From positions 42,100 through 106,099 of the forward strand of contig NZ_LZIL01000006.1 in the NCBI RefSeq assembly GCF_001667075.1: a stretch of 64,000 nucleotides of DNA, given 5' to 3'. Shown here in pieces: positions 56,314 through 64,000 of the stretch. Position numbers and translations under genes: made by a program. A model generated the notes under the pieces. It worked only from the letters and a program-made list of their open reading frames with translations. It searched no databases and was not told where the DNA came from. How positions within the stretch are numbered: position 1 is the stretch's first letter; each line of letters starts with the position of its first letter. Source of the DNA: Mycobacterium sp. 852014-52450_SCH5900713 (GTDB taxonomy: Bacteria > Actinomycetota > Actinomycetes > Mycobacteriales > Mycobacteriaceae).

Positions 56314-56784
56314 TCAGCCTCCGATATTCGGGTCGAATGTCACCAGCACATAGGTGCCGAGCACCAACGTGAATCCCATCGACAGCAGCAGCAGGCTGTT
56401 GAGCCAGAACCGGGTGCTGTCCTTGCGGCTGTAGTCGTCGATGATGGTGCGCAGGCCGTTGCCGCCGTGCAGTTGCGCCAGCCACAACAGCGCCAGATCC
56501 CAGAATTGCCAGAACGGCGAGGCCCAGCGCTGCGCCACGTAGTTGAAGTCGATGCGGTAAACGCCGTTGTCCCACATCAGCATGATGAACAGGTGGCCGA
56601 CGGCCAGGATGATCAGCGCGACGCCGGAGAACCGCATGAACAGCCACGCGAACTTCTCGAAGTTCGGGATGCCCGCCCGGCGGCGCGGCGAACGCGGGTT
56701 GTCGAGGCTGGCCGGCCGGTCGTGGCTGCGCTGGTGCACCGGGGCCACCTGGCCCCGGCCCAGCTGCAGGTCGGGGGCGCTCAT
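56314..56784 (-). CDS. sdhD: succinate dehydrogenase membrane anchor subunit
   Basis: A 156-residue membrane anchor with three helices: FMRFSGVALIILAVGHLFIM, a central WQFWDLALLWLAQLHGG segment and LLLLSMGFTLVLGTYVLVTF. The His in VGHLF and the Asp/His near the second helix may help bind heme or quinone with SdhC. About 45 polar residues precede the first helix. The ATG at 56784 overlaps the sdhC stop (ATGA). It matches Rv3317 (from memory), and the longer frame into sdhC is a shadow. Confidence 0.9.
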   Translation of the reverse strand: MSAPDLQLGRGQVAPVHQRSHDRPASLDNPRSPRRRAGIPNFEKFAWLFMRFSGVALIILAVGHLFIMLMWDNGVYRIDFNYVAQRWASPFWQFWDLALLWLAQLHGGNGLRTIIDDYSRKDSTRFWLNSLLLLSMGFTLVLGTYVLVTFDPNIGG

Positions 56785-57239
56785 CGGAGGTGCTCCCAGA
56801 TATGGATGCCGGTGACGACCCCGGCCGGAACCATGAGCAGCAGGAACACGACGCCGACGATCCAGAACATCAGCTTCTGGTAGCGGGTGCCCTCGGACCA
56901 GAAGTCGATGAGGATGACGCGGATGCCGTTCAGCCCGTGGAAGAGCACCGCGGCCACCAGCCCGTACTCCATCAGGCCGACCACCGGGGTCTGATAGTCG
57001 TGGATCACCGCGTTGTAGGTCTGCGGGCTGACCCGCAGCATCGCGGCGTCCAGCACGTGGACGAACAGGAAGAAGAAGATGGTCGCGCCGCTGATGCGAT
57101 GCAACACCCACGACCACATGCCCGGGTCGCCCCGATACAGGGTCCGGGGTGGACGCCGCCTGCGCGAGGGTGCAGATTCTTTTGCCGGATCCGCGGTTGT
57201 CGCCTGTGTGGTCACCCAGTCCTCACCACCTTCTGACAT
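56781..57239 (-). CDS. sdhC: succinate dehydrogenase cytochrome b556 subunit
   Basis: A 152-residue subunit with three helices. The SdhC signature is MWSWVLHRISGATIFFFLFVHV, with FHGLNGIRVILIDF in the second half; the His residues are the likely heme and quinone ligands. The N-terminal 40 residues are polar and longer than in M. tuberculosis (112 residues in total, from memory), so a start further in is possible, but the ATG at 57239 is followed by a plausible reading frame. It is the first gene of the operon, divergent from cdd. Confidence 0.88.
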   Translation of the reverse strand: MSEGGEDWVTTQATTADPAKESAPSRRRRPPRTLYRGDPGMWSWVLHRISGATIFFFLFVHVLDAAMLRVSPQTYNAVIHDYQTPVVGLMEYGLVAAVLFHGLNGIRVILIDFWSEGTRYQKLMFWIVGVVFLLLMVPAGVVTGIHIWEHLR

Positions 57240-57358
57240 CGACGCAGTTCAGCCTAACCCGGCGCGGCGACGCCCCGTGCCGAGCAGTCCGCCAAGCGAA
57301 GTCGCGTGTCAGGGTTAGGGTGGCAGTCTCACGTGGCATGAGCGAAGCGGGGTCAGGT

Positions 57359-57760
57359 ATGCCGGATGTCGATTGGAACACGCTGCGCCACAAGGCAATC
57401 GGCGCCGCGGCGGCGGCATACGCGCCCTACTCGCGGTTCCCGGTGGGGGCGGCCGCCCTGGTCGACGACGGTCGCGTGGTCACCGGCTGCAATGTGGAGA
57501 ACGTCTCATATGGCCTTGGTCTCTGTGCCGAATGCGGCGTGGTGTGCGCCCTGCACACGACCGGCGGCGGCCGGCTGATCGCACTGGCCTGCGTCGACGG
57601 GCGGGGGTTCCCGCTGACGCCGTGCGGGCGGTGCCGCCAGGTACTTCTCGAGCACGGCGGCCCCGAGTTGCTGATCGATGATCCGGCCGGGCCCCGCCGC
57701 CTTGGCGAGCTGCTGCCCGACGCCTTCGGCGCCGCCGACGTGGAGCGGGGGCGCCGATGA
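57359..57760 (+). CDS. cdd: cytidine deaminase
   Basis: A 133-residue zinc enzyme that deaminates cytidine and deoxycytidine to uridine forms, the first step of pyrimidine salvage here. Zinc ligands are CAEC (Cys56, with Glu58 as the proton shuttle) and PCGRC (Cys89, Cys92). CNVENVSYGL binds the ribose. Its length and start (MPDVDW) equal M. tuberculosis Cdd (Rv3315c). An in-frame ATG seven codons upstream (57338) is less likely. The stop overlaps the next gene's ATG. Confidence 0.95.
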   Translation: MPDVDWNTLRHKAIGAAAAAYAPYSRFPVGAAALVDDGRVVTGCNVENVSYGLGLCAECGVVCALHTTGGGRLIALACVDGRGFPLTPCGRCRQVLLEHGGPELLIDDPAGPRRLGELLPDAFGAADVERGRR

Positions 57761-58878
57761 TCGGCCTCAGCACGGGGCGCCGCATCGCGCCCGTGGTGCT
57801 GGGCGCCGCGCTTATCGCGGCCGGCCCGTGTTTGGCGGGCTGCGCGTCGGAACCGCCCGCCGCGAGGCCGCCGTCGCCGACTGCTTCGGCGGGGCAGGCG
57901 GGGTGGGTGGACGACGCGGTCTCGTTCTCGGTGGCGGACATGACGGTGTACGGCACGTTCCGTCACCCGGCGGGGCGGGCCACGGTGCCGGCGGCGCTGT
58001 TGATCGCCGGCAGCGGGCCGACGGACCGCAACGGCGACTCGGCTTTGATGCCGGGTCAGGTCGACACGCTGCGCAACCTGGCGCAGGCGCTCTCGGACGA
58101 CGGCGTCGCCACGTTGCGCTACGACAAGCTCGGCACCGGTCAGACCGGCCTGGGCCCCTACGCGGCGGACCCGGGGAAGGTCAACATCGGCGCGTTCCAG
58201 GGCGAGGCGACCGCGGCGCTGCAGTTTCTCGCCGGGCAACCCGGCATCGACCGGTCGCGCCTGATGGTGGTGGGGCACAGCGAGGGCGCCCTGTACGCGT
58301 TGACGTTGGCCACCGCCGCGCCCGGGATCGTCCCCCCGGTGCGCGCCCTCGGTTTGGTGGAACCGGCGAGCCGGCGCCTGCTTGACCTCGTATCCGAGCA
58401 GGCCCACGCCCAGGCCGACGCGGCGGTGCAGGCCGGGCGCCTCACCGCCGCGCAGGCCGCCGAAAGCACCGCGGCGGTCGATGGCGCCATCCAAGAATTT
58501 CGCGACACCGGGCAGGTCCCGCCGAACGAGCCCCCGGGGCTGCGGCCGATCATCAACGCCGCCAACGCGCGGGCCCTGTTGGAGGAGGACGCGCTCGACC
58601 CGGTGGCCCTGGCGGCCAAGCTGCCCCGGGGCATGCCGGTCTTGCTCACCTGCAGCGACGCTGACCGCCAGATCACCTGCCAGGACGTCGACCACCTGGC
58701 CTCCGGGCTGGCCGGGGCGGCCACCAAGACCGACTACGTCCACCTGACCGGCGTCAATCATGTCCTCAAGGAGGACCCGAGCGGAGCCGCGACCGGCTAT
58801 ACGAAGCCGCTGCCGTTCTCCGGCCAGCTGGTCGGCGCGCTGGCGTCGTTCGTCAAAGAGAACGTGACCGCGCCCTGA
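57757..58878 (+). CDS. lipoprotein with alpha/beta-hydrolase fold
   Basis: A 373-residue protein. The signal ends in a lipobox, CLAGC, so the mature protein starts at Cys with a lipid anchor outside the membrane. A Pro/Ala-rich spacer leads to an alpha/beta-hydrolase domain: LLIAGSGPTDRNGDSALMPG (oxyanion region), VVGHSEGALYALTLA (Ser nucleophile), LLTCSDADRQITCQD (acid loop) and VNHVLKED (His). DUF-type peptidase/esterases of this class have unknown substrates. The ATG overlaps the cdd stop (ATGA) and deoA follows after 16 bases, so it sits inside the nucleoside salvage operon. Confidence 0.86.
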   Translation: MIGLSTGRRIAPVVLGAALIAAGPCLAGCASEPPAARPPSPTASAGQAGWVDDAVSFSVADMTVYGTFRHPAGRATVPAALLIAGSGPTDRNGDSALMPGQVDTLRNLAQALSDDGVATLRYDKLGTGQTGLGPYAADPGKVNIGAFQGEATAALQFLAGQPGIDRSRLMVVGHSEGALYALTLATAAPGIVPPVRALGLVEPASRRLLDLVSEQAHAQADAAVQAGRLTAAQAAESTAAVDGAIQEFRDTGQVPPNEPPGLRPIINAANARALLEEDALDPVALAAKLPRGMPVLLTCSDADRQITCQDVDHLASGLAGAATKTDYVHLTGVNHVLKEDPSGAATGYTKPLPFSGQLVGALASFVKENVTAP

Positions 58879-58894
58879 GACCGCAGGCGACCCC

Positions 58895-60181
58895 GTGACT
58901 CGGCCGGCATACGACGCGCCGACGGTGATCCGAACCAAGCGCGACGGCGGCCGGTTGTCCGACGCCGCCATCGAATGGGTCGTCGACGCCTACACCCGCG
59001 GCCGGGTGGCCGAGGAACAGATGTCGGCGCTGCTGATGGCGATCTTCCTGCGCGGCATGGACCGCGGCGAGACCGCCAGCTGGACCGCGGCGATGCTGGC
59101 GTCCGGCGAACGGCTTGACTTCCACGACCTGGGTAAGCCCACCGTGGACAAGCACTCCACGGGTGGCGTGGGGGACAAGATCACCCTGCCCCTGGTGGCC
59201 GTCGTGGCCGCCTGTGGCGCCGCGGTGCCGCAGGCGTCGGGGCGGGGCCTGGGGCACACCGGCGGCACCCTGGACAAGCTCGAGTCCATCGCCGGGTTCA
59301 CCGCCGCCCTGTCCAACCGGCGGGTGCGCGACCAACTCCGCGATGTGGGCGCCGCCATCTTCGCGGCCGGAGAGCTGGCGCCGGCCGACGCCAAGCTGTA
59401 CGCCCTGCGCGACGTCACCGCCACCGTCGAGTCGCTGCCGCTGATCGCCAGCTCGGTGATGAGCAAGAAGCTGGCCGAGGGGACCGGCGCGCTGGTGCTC
59501 GACGTGAAGGTCGGTGCGGGGGCGCTGCTGCGCTCCGCGGACCGGTGCCGCGAGCTGGCCCACACCATGGTCGAGCTGGGTGCGGCGCACGGGGTGCCCA
59601 CCCGCGCGCTGTTGACCGACATGAACGGCCCGCTGGGCGCGACCGTGGGCAACGCCGTCGAGGTCGCCGAGTCGCTGGATGTGCTGGCCGGCGGCGGCCC
59701 GCCCGACGTGGTCGAGCTGACGTTGCGGCTGGCCGCCGAGATGCTCGAGCTGGCCGGAGTCGACGGTCGCGACCCCGCCGAGACGCTGCGCGACGGCACC
59801 GCGATGGACCGGTTCCGCCGGCTCATCGCCGCGCAGGGCGGCGATTTGTCGGTTCCGTTGCCGATCGGTGCGCATTCCGACACCGTGACCGCCGCCCGGG
59901 GCGGCACAATGGGCGATATCGACGCGATGGCAGTGGGGCTGGCGGCTTGGCGGCTCGGCGCGGGCAGGTCCCGTCCGGGCGAACGGGTGCAGGCCGGCGC
60001 CGGCATCCGGATCCACCGCCGCCCCGGCGAACCGGTCGCGGCGGGCGCGCCGCTGTTCACCCTCTACACCGACACCCCGGAGCGCTTCGCCGCGGCGCTG
60101 GCCGAACTGGACGGCGGCTACAGCATCGGCGACACGCCACCGGTCTCGCGGCCGCTGATCATCGATCGGATCGTCAAGTGA
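58895..60181 (+). CDS. deoA: thymidine phosphorylase
   Basis: A 428-residue pyrimidine-nucleoside phosphorylase that splits thymidine or deoxyuridine with phosphate. Signatures are [19 protein letters not shown] (phosphate loop), the family pattern [18 protein letters not shown] and [11 protein letters not shown]. The C-terminal domain ends in [18 protein letters not shown]. It matches Rv3314c. The GTG start follows the lipoprotein gene by 16 bases, and its stop overlaps add. It acts in the cytosol after Cdd in pyrimidine salvage. Confidence 0.95.
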   Translation: MTRPAYDAPTVIRTKRDGGRLSDAAIEWVVDAYTRGRVAEEQMSALLMAIFLRGMDRGETASWTAAMLASGERLDFHDLGKPTVDKHSTGGVGDKITLPLVAVVAACGAAVPQASGRGLGHTGGTLDKLESIAGFTAALSNRRVRDQLRDVGAAIFAAGELAPADAKLYALRDVTATVESLPLIASSVMSKKLAEGTGALVLDVKVGAGALLRSADRCRELAHTMVELGAAHGVPTRALLTDMNGPLGATVGNAVEVAESLDVLAGGGPPDVVELTLRLAAEMLELAGVDGRDPAETLRDGTAMDRFRRLIAAQGGDLSVPLPIGAHSDTVTAARGGTMGDIDAMAVGLAAWRLGAGRSRPGERVQAGAGIRIHRRPGEPVAAGAPLFTLYTDTPERFAAALAELDGGYSIGDTPPVSRPLIIDRIVK

Positions 60182-61269
60182 CCACACCCCTGGGACTCGA
60201 GCAGATCAAGAAGGCGCCCAAGGCGCTGCTGCACGATCACCTCGACGGGGGGCTTCGCCCGTCGACCGTGGTCGAGATCGCCGGCCAGACCGGCTACGAC
60301 GGGCTGCCCACCACCGACGTCGACGAGCTGGCCACCTGGTTTCGCACCCAGTCGCACAGCGGCTCGCTGGAGCGCTACCTGGAGCCGTTCTCGCACACCG
60401 TTGCGGTGATGCAGACGTCCGACGCTCTGCATCGCGTCGCCTACGAATGCGTGGAGGACCTGGCCGCCGACTCGGTCGTCTACGCCGAGATCCGATTCGC
60501 GCCCGAGCTGCACATCGACCGTGGGCTGTCCTTCGACGCGATCGTCGACGCCGTGCTGGCCGGCTTCGCCGACGGCGAGAAGGCCTGCGCCGCCGCGGGC
60601 CGGCCGATCGTGGTGCGGCTGCTGGTCACGGCCATGCGGCACGCAGCAGTGTCCCGGGAGATCGCCGCGCTGGCAATCCGGTTCCGGGACAAGGGGGTTG
60701 TCGGATTCGACATCGCCGGCGCCGAGGCGGGGAACCCGCCGACGCGGCACTTGGACGCCTTCGAGTACATGCGAGACCACAACGCGCGCTTCACCATTCA
60801 CGCGGGGGAGGCGTTCGGTCTGCCGTCCATCCACGAGGCGATCGCGTTCTGCGGCGCCGACCGCTTGGGCCACGGCGTGCGCATCGTCGACGATATCGAA
60901 GTCCTCGGCGACGGCCGGGTTCGGCTCGGCCGGCTGGCATCGATTTTGCGGGACAAGCGAATTCCGTTGGAGCTGTGCCCGAGCTCCAACGTGCAGACCG
61001 GCGCGGTGAAGAGCATTGCGGACCACCCATTCGACCTGTTGGCCCGCACCCGGTTCCGGGTCACCGTGAACACCGACAACCGGCTGATGAGCGATACCAC
61101 GATGAGCCTTGAAATGTGCCGACTGGTCGAGGCTTTCGGTTACGGCTGGAGCGACCTCGAGCGGTTCACCATCAATGCGATGAAGTCGGCGTTCCTCCCG
61201 TTCGACGAGCGGCTGGCGATCATCGACGATGTGATCAAACCGCGTTACGCCGTGCTCATCGCAGGCTGA
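60178..61269 (+). CDS. add: adenosine deaminase
   Basis: A 363-residue amidohydrolase converting adenosine and deoxyadenosine to inosine forms. Zinc and catalytic residues are HDHLDGG (His19, His21), [14 protein letters not shown] (near 208, His and Glu), LGHGVRI and VNTDNRLMS (near 299, zinc Asp). It is close in length to M. tuberculosis Add (365, Rv3313c). The GTG start overlaps the deoA stop (GTGA). It ends the salvage operon and is followed by a strong hairpin. The upstream extension of the frame is a deoA shadow. Confidence 0.95.
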   Translation: MTTPLGLEQIKKAPKALLHDHLDGGLRPSTVVEIAGQTGYDGLPTTDVDELATWFRTQSHSGSLERYLEPFSHTVAVMQTSDALHRVAYECVEDLAADSVVYAEIRFAPELHIDRGLSFDAIVDAVLAGFADGEKACAAAGRPIVVRLLVTAMRHAAVSREIAALAIRFRDKGVVGFDIAGAEAGNPPTRHLDAFEYMRDHNARFTIHAGEAFGLPSIHEAIAFCGADRLGHGVRIVDDIEVLGDGRVRLGRLASILRDKRIPLELCPSSNVQTGAVKSIADHPFDLLARTRFRVTVNTDNRLMSDTTMSLEMCRLVEAFGYGWSDLERFTINAMKSAFLPFDERLAIIDDVIKPRYAVLIAG

Positions 61270-61272
61270 CAC

Positions 61273-61297
61273 CGCTCGCCCGAAAAGCGGGCGAGCG
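61273..61297. terminator. hairpin between convergent add and GlsB-type gene
   Basis: CGCTCGCCCG-aaaag-CGGGCGAGCG, ten perfect G/C-rich pairs, four bases after the add stop and 14 before the stop of the convergent gene. There is no T-run, as is common in mycobacteria. It could end transcription from both sides. Confidence 0.7.
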
Positions 61298-61311
61298 GCG
61301 CAGCTTTCGGC

Positions 61312-61596
61312 TCAGCGGGTGAGGCGCGTGCCGGTGCGACGTCCCGTCAGCGCTTCGTAGAGCGCGATCAGGACGATCGCGGCGCCGACTCCGATGAAGA
61401 ACGGAACCCACGCGATGCCACCGTTGGCGTTGTGGTATCCGAACTGGCTGGCGACCGCCGAGCCGATCAAACCGCCTACGGCGCCGATCACGACGGTCAT
61501 GATCATGCCGACGTTCTGCTTCCCCGGCATCACCAGGCGAGCGACCACACCGACGATCGCGCCCACGATGATGGCGAGGATGATGGATCCGACCAT
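61312..61596 (-). CDS. GlsB/YeaQ/YmgE family membrane protein
   Basis: A 94-residue protein with three hydrophobic, Gly-rich helices: IILAIIVGAIVGVVARLV, then MIMTVVIGAVGGLIGSAVAS and FFIGVGAAIVLIALYEAL. The first two are linked by the family motif PGKQNVG. The family was once named transglycosylase-associated and is often stress-induced; its function is unknown. AGGAGCTGAA just before the ATG at 61596 decides the start against 61635. The tail is basic (TGRRTGTRLTR). Confidence 0.85.
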   Translation of the reverse strand: MVGSIILAIIVGAIVGVVARLVMPGKQNVGMIMTVVIGAVGGLIGSAVASQFGYHNANGGIAWVPFFIGVGAAIVLIALYEALTGRRTGTRLTR

Positions 61597-61689
61597 TTCA
61601 GCTCCTGTCGTAACGGCACCCGGGGTGGGCGCCATCTGCGAGAAGGATTTCCCCGAAAATACGGACTTCTAACACAATTCGTGTGGAAG

Positions 61690-62361
61690 TCAGTTCAGGT
61701 CGGCCGCGAGCCCGATCGCGCGCACCGTGCCGGCCAGGTGCGTCTGCACCGCGCGCAGCGCGCGCTGGGCGTCGCCGTCGCGCAGCGCCTCGGCGATTTC
61801 GCGGTGCTCGTCGAGGATCGTCGTCACCCGGTCGGGCTCGCGCAGCGCCGATTCGCCGATCATCCTCATCTGCCGATCCCGCAGGGACCCATAGAAACCC
61901 GACAAGATGGCGTTCCCCGACTCGGCCAGCGTGACGGCGTGGAAGGCACGGTCGGCGTCGAGAAACTCGGCCCAGTCGGACCGGTCGACGGCGGCACCCT
62001 GCCGTAGCAGCTCGCCCGACAGTCGCTCGAAAACCGCGGCGCACGCCGCGGGCCCGCGGCCCACCACCTTGGTGGCGGCGAACTGCTCCAGCAGCAGCCG
62101 CGCCTCCATCACCGAGCGAACCTCGTCGGGCGAAACGGGGACCACCAGGGCGCCGCGCTGCGGGTACAGACGCAGCAACCCCTCGGCCTCCAGCCGCAGG
62201 AACGCCTCGCGCACGGGGGTGCGCGACATCCCAAGGGCGGTGGCCACGTCACCCTCGCTGATCAGCTCCCCGCCCGGGAACGCGCCGGTGAGGACCTGCG
62301 TCTTGACGTAATCCAGCGCGCGGTCCTTGGCCGTGCCCGGCCGCGGGTCACTCGTTGCCAT
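61690..62361 (-). CDS. GntR-family regulator (FadR/FCD subfamily)
   Basis: A 223-residue transcription factor. The winged helix (about 12-75) has GELISEGDVATALGMSRTPV and REAFLRLEAEGLLRLYPQRG. The FCD ligand domain (about 85-215) has a metal-type set: Asp in DRAFH, His in the same motif and later DEHREI and THL. The ligand is likely a carboxylate. It is divergent from the bicupin gene, and probably represses it by binding GATAC repeats in the shared 152-base gap. The start ATG at 62361 is the only clear one. Confidence 0.9.
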   Translation of the reverse strand: MATSDPRPGTAKDRALDYVKTQVLTGAFPGGELISEGDVATALGMSRTPVREAFLRLEAEGLLRLYPQRGALVVPVSPDEVRSVMEARLLLEQFAATKVVGRGPAACAAVFERLSGELLRQGAAVDRSDWAEFLDADRAFHAVTLAESGNAILSGFYGSLRDRQMRMIGESALREPDRVTTILDEHREIAEALRDGDAQRALRAVQTHLAGTVRAIGLAADLN

Positions 62362-62422
62362 CCAGCCTTCCGGTAGCTAAGTCGTATCCCAGCAGTGTCG
62401 TGACCGTACACCACCGCCACCC

Positions 62423-62451
62423 TTGACAGGGCGACAACTGAGATACAAGAT
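62423..62451 (+). promoter_or_regulatory. sigma-A-type promoter of the bicupin gene
   Basis: TTGACA (62423-62428), 17 bases, then CAAGAT (62446-62451). The -35 is a perfect match and the -10 a fair one. The ATG lies 63 bases beyond. A GATAC repeat overlaps the -10. Confidence 0.6.
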
Positions 62452-62457
62452 AGATAC
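62442..62457. promoter_or_regulatory. candidate GntR-family operator (GATAC direct repeat)
   Basis: GATAC at 62442 and 62453, 11 bases apart (one helical turn), spanning the -10 of the bicupin promoter. A GTATC at 62384-62388 on the other side could be a third half-site. Position suggests repression by the divergent regulator. The match is by eye only. Confidence 0.4.
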
Positions 62458-62513
62458 GAAAGAAACATGAGATGCAGCGACGAAGCCCGCGAGCAGTCCG
62501 AAGGAGACGCGAA

Positions 62514-63542
62514 ATGTCCGTCACCGAAACCGCCCTGACCCCGAACCTGGATCCGACAATTCCCGCGCCGATGATCAACGTGGCCGAGTACGGCTTCGAA
62601 GGTCGCTTCCAGGACTGGGCCTCCGACGCCGAGTATTTCGAATACTCCAAGGCCGCCAACCCCATCGGCTCGGGACACGTCCCGCAGGTTCCGGTTACCC
62701 GGTTCGATGCGGATGTCTACACCGACCAGCCCACCGGGGTGATTCCGCTGGATCTGTCCAAGGAACTGCAGATCGAGACCGGCGCGGCGACCAGCCCCGC
62801 GCTGCTGGCCAACTTCGTGCGCATCCGGCCGGGCGAGCAGGTCGACACCAGCCCCAACGCCACCTCGCAGCTGTACTACGTGCTCTACGGGCGCGGCTTC
62901 GCCGCGGTCGACGGCCACCTGGTGCAGTGGGAGAAGGGCGACTTCCTCACCCTTCCCGCGGGCACCCGCTCGGTCTTCTACGCCGCTGCCGACACCGCCA
63001 TGTACTGGGTGCACGACGAGCCGCTGATGCGATACCTCGGCGCCGAAGCGACGCAGCCGCGGTTCCGGGCGACCAAGTTCCGCCGCTCGGATGCGGTGGC
63101 CAAGCTGGAGGAGATCGCGTCGCGCCCTGGCGCCAACGAGAAGAGCCGGGTCAGCGTGCTGCTGGCCAACGCCAACCAGGAACAGACGCTGACCATCACC
63201 CACGTCCTGTGGGCCATGTTCGGCGTGCTGCCCCCGAACCAGGTGCAGCGCCCGCACCGGCACCAGTCGGTGGCCCTCGACCTCATCCTCGACGCGCCGG
63301 CCAGCGGCTGCTACACGTTGCTGGGCACCCGCCTCGACGAGCACGGCGACATCGTCGACCCGACCCGGGTGGACTGGCGGGCCGGCTGCGCGTTCACCAC
63401 CCCGCCGGGCATGTGGCACGCCCACTACAACGAGACCGACCAGCCCGCACACCTGATCCCGATCCAGGACGCCGGGCTGCAGACCCACCTGCGCAGCCTC
63501 GACATCAAGTTCACGCAGCGCCGCGACCTCGTCGCCGGCTGA
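62514..63542 (+). CDS. bicupin protein, gentisate-dioxygenase-like
   Basis: A 342-residue protein with two cupin domains. The first (about 95-175) has LYYVLYGRGFAAVDGHLVQW and GDFLTLPAG. The second has RPHRHQSVALDLIL (HRH metal-type ligands) and TPPGMWHAHYNE. The layout resembles gentisate 1,2-dioxygenase and related ring-cleaving enzymes, but the substrate cannot be fixed. AAGGAG lies seven bases before the ATG at 62514, preferred over the in-frame 62472. Its divergent GntR/FCD neighbour suggests induction by an acid intermediate. Confidence 0.85.
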   Translation: MSVTETALTPNLDPTIPAPMINVAEYGFEGRFQDWASDAEYFEYSKAANPIGSGHVPQVPVTRFDADVYTDQPTGVIPLDLSKELQIETGAATSPALLANFVRIRPGEQVDTSPNATSQLYYVLYGRGFAAVDGHLVQWEKGDFLTLPAGTRSVFYAAADTAMYWVHDEPLMRYLGAEATQPRFRATKFRRSDAVAKLEEIASRPGANEKSRVSVLLANANQEQTLTITHVLWAMFGVLPPNQVQRPHRHQSVALDLILDAPASGCYTLLGTRLDEHGDIVDPTRVDWRAGCAFTTPPGMWHAHYNETDQPAHLIPIQDAGLQTHLRSLDIKFTQRRDLVAG

Positions 63543-63590
63543 CCCGGCGGGCCGTGCGCGGTCCACAGTTCGCGCATAGTGTGGCTGCAC

Positions 63591-64000
63591 ATGAAGCTGC
63601 CCCTGCTGGGCCCCGTCTCGGTCACCGGCTTCCAGAACGCGTGGTTCTTCCTGTTCCTGCTGCTCGTTCTGTTGGTCCTCGGCCTCTACGTCGTGCTGCA
63701 GTTCGCCCGCCGCCGGAGGGTGCTGCGGTTCGCGAACATGGAGGTGCTCGAGCGGGTCGCACCGGCGCACCCCAGCCGGTGGCGGCACGTGCCGACCATC
63801 CTGCTGGCCGTGTCGCTGGTGCTGCTGACCACCGCGATGGCCGGGCCGACCTCCGACGTCCGGATCCCGCTCAACCGCGCGGTCGTCATGCTGGTCATCG
63901 ACGTGTCGGAGTCCATGGCCTCCACCGACGTCCCGCCCGACCGGCTGACCGCCGCCAAGGAGGCCGGCAAGCAATTCGCCGACGAGCTGACGCCGGCCAT
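63591..64000 (+). CDS. VWA-domain membrane protein, N-terminal part
   Basis: The first 136 residues of a gene that runs off the right edge. Two membrane helices ([20 protein letters not shown] and [19 protein letters not shown]) precede a von Willebrand factor A domain with the MIDAS motif [26 protein letters not shown] links them. It is very similar to Rv1481, a BatA-like protein usually encoded after a MoxR ATPase and a DUF58 protein; here it stands alone after the bicupin gene. Role unknown, possibly envelope stress. Confidence 0.85.
   Translation, partial: MKLPLLGPVSVTGFQNAWFFLFLLLVLLVLGLYVVLQFARRRRVLRFANMEVLERVAPAHPSRWRHVPTILLAVSLVLLTTAMAGPTSDVRIPLNRAVVMLVIDVSESMASTDVPPDRLTAAKEAGKQFADELTPA

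Noticed and set aside
59545..60177. Upstream extension of add
   Set aside because: Lies in deoA in another frame; the GTGA overlap and the length match fix the start at 60178.

Overview
The window is high-GC chromosomal DNA from a slow-growing Mycobacterium. It carries a PPE protein, lpqD, otsB2, dnaE2 with a mycobacterial SOS box, mfpA, sigJ and dacB1, and a SAM-IV riboswitch. From memory of M. tuberculosis gene order, most genes run parallel (inverted) to the Rv3391-to-Rv3313c interval. The lack of PE_PGRS genes, the lack of the Rv3373-Rv3388 block between htdY and otsB2, and the presence of icd2 beside icd1 fit a member of or near the M. avium complex. The species call is inference. I see no tRNA, rRNA, CRISPR array or insertion sequence.

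Layout. 1-4.3 kb: 5' end of an acyl-CoA reductase gene, lipoprotein lpqD, dehydratase htdY, trehalose-phosphate phosphatase otsB2 and a wax ester/triacylglycerol synthase. 4.4-7.7 kb: error-prone polymerase dnaE2 behind a LexA box. 7.7-11 kb: two small exported unknowns, a nitroreductase, a YCII-like protein, a TrmL-type tRNA methyltransferase and a small methyltransferase. 11.1-15.8 kb: a five-gene conservon (sensor, roadblock protein, DUF742, GTPase, pentapeptide protein MfpA) with tight overlaps. 15.8-21 kb: two tandem Rv1747-like FHA-ABC exporters. 21-25.8 kb: an old-yellow-enzyme-type oxidoreductase, folD, a DUF3017 membrane protein, a DUF732 secreted protein with an expanded repeat tail, and an intact berberine-bridge-type flavoprotein. 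25.8-27.1 kb: a PPE-SVP protein with a SHOCT-like tail. 27.2-33.8 kb: a probable potassium locus, with an RCK-pore-RCK channel divergent from two tandem KimA-type importers across an AT-richer gap of about 0.65 kb.

33.9-41 kb: the methionine operon metY-metXA-methyltransferase behind a SAM-IV riboswitch, then icd2 and icd1. 41-44.1 kb: an alpha/beta hydrolase, trpS and a YihY-family membrane protein. 44.1-48.6 kb: the envelope-sugar operon dacB1-sugI-nagA-doxX, ending in a frameshifted SnoaL-like gene. 48.7-52.6 kb: a possible broken small gene, a class III aminotransferase, ECF41-type sigJ convergent with its expected AhpD/CMD partner, and a hydrophilic ORF cut by a stop codon. 52.7-57.2 kb: a membrane GGDEF protein and sdhCDAB. 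57.4-61.3 kb: nucleoside salvage genes cdd, deoA and add with a lipoprotein hydrolase between cdd and deoA. 61.3-64 kb: a GlsB-type membrane protein, a GntR regulator divergent from a bicupin enzyme, and the start of a VWA protein.

The points most worth following are the potassium locus, the SAM-IV expression platform with a small cysteine-containing leader ORF before metY, the tandem FHA-ABC pair, the sigJ/CMD pair with a candidate ECF41 promoter, and the PPE-SHOCT fusion. Three small genes look disrupted by single-base changes, which may be real decay or sequence error.
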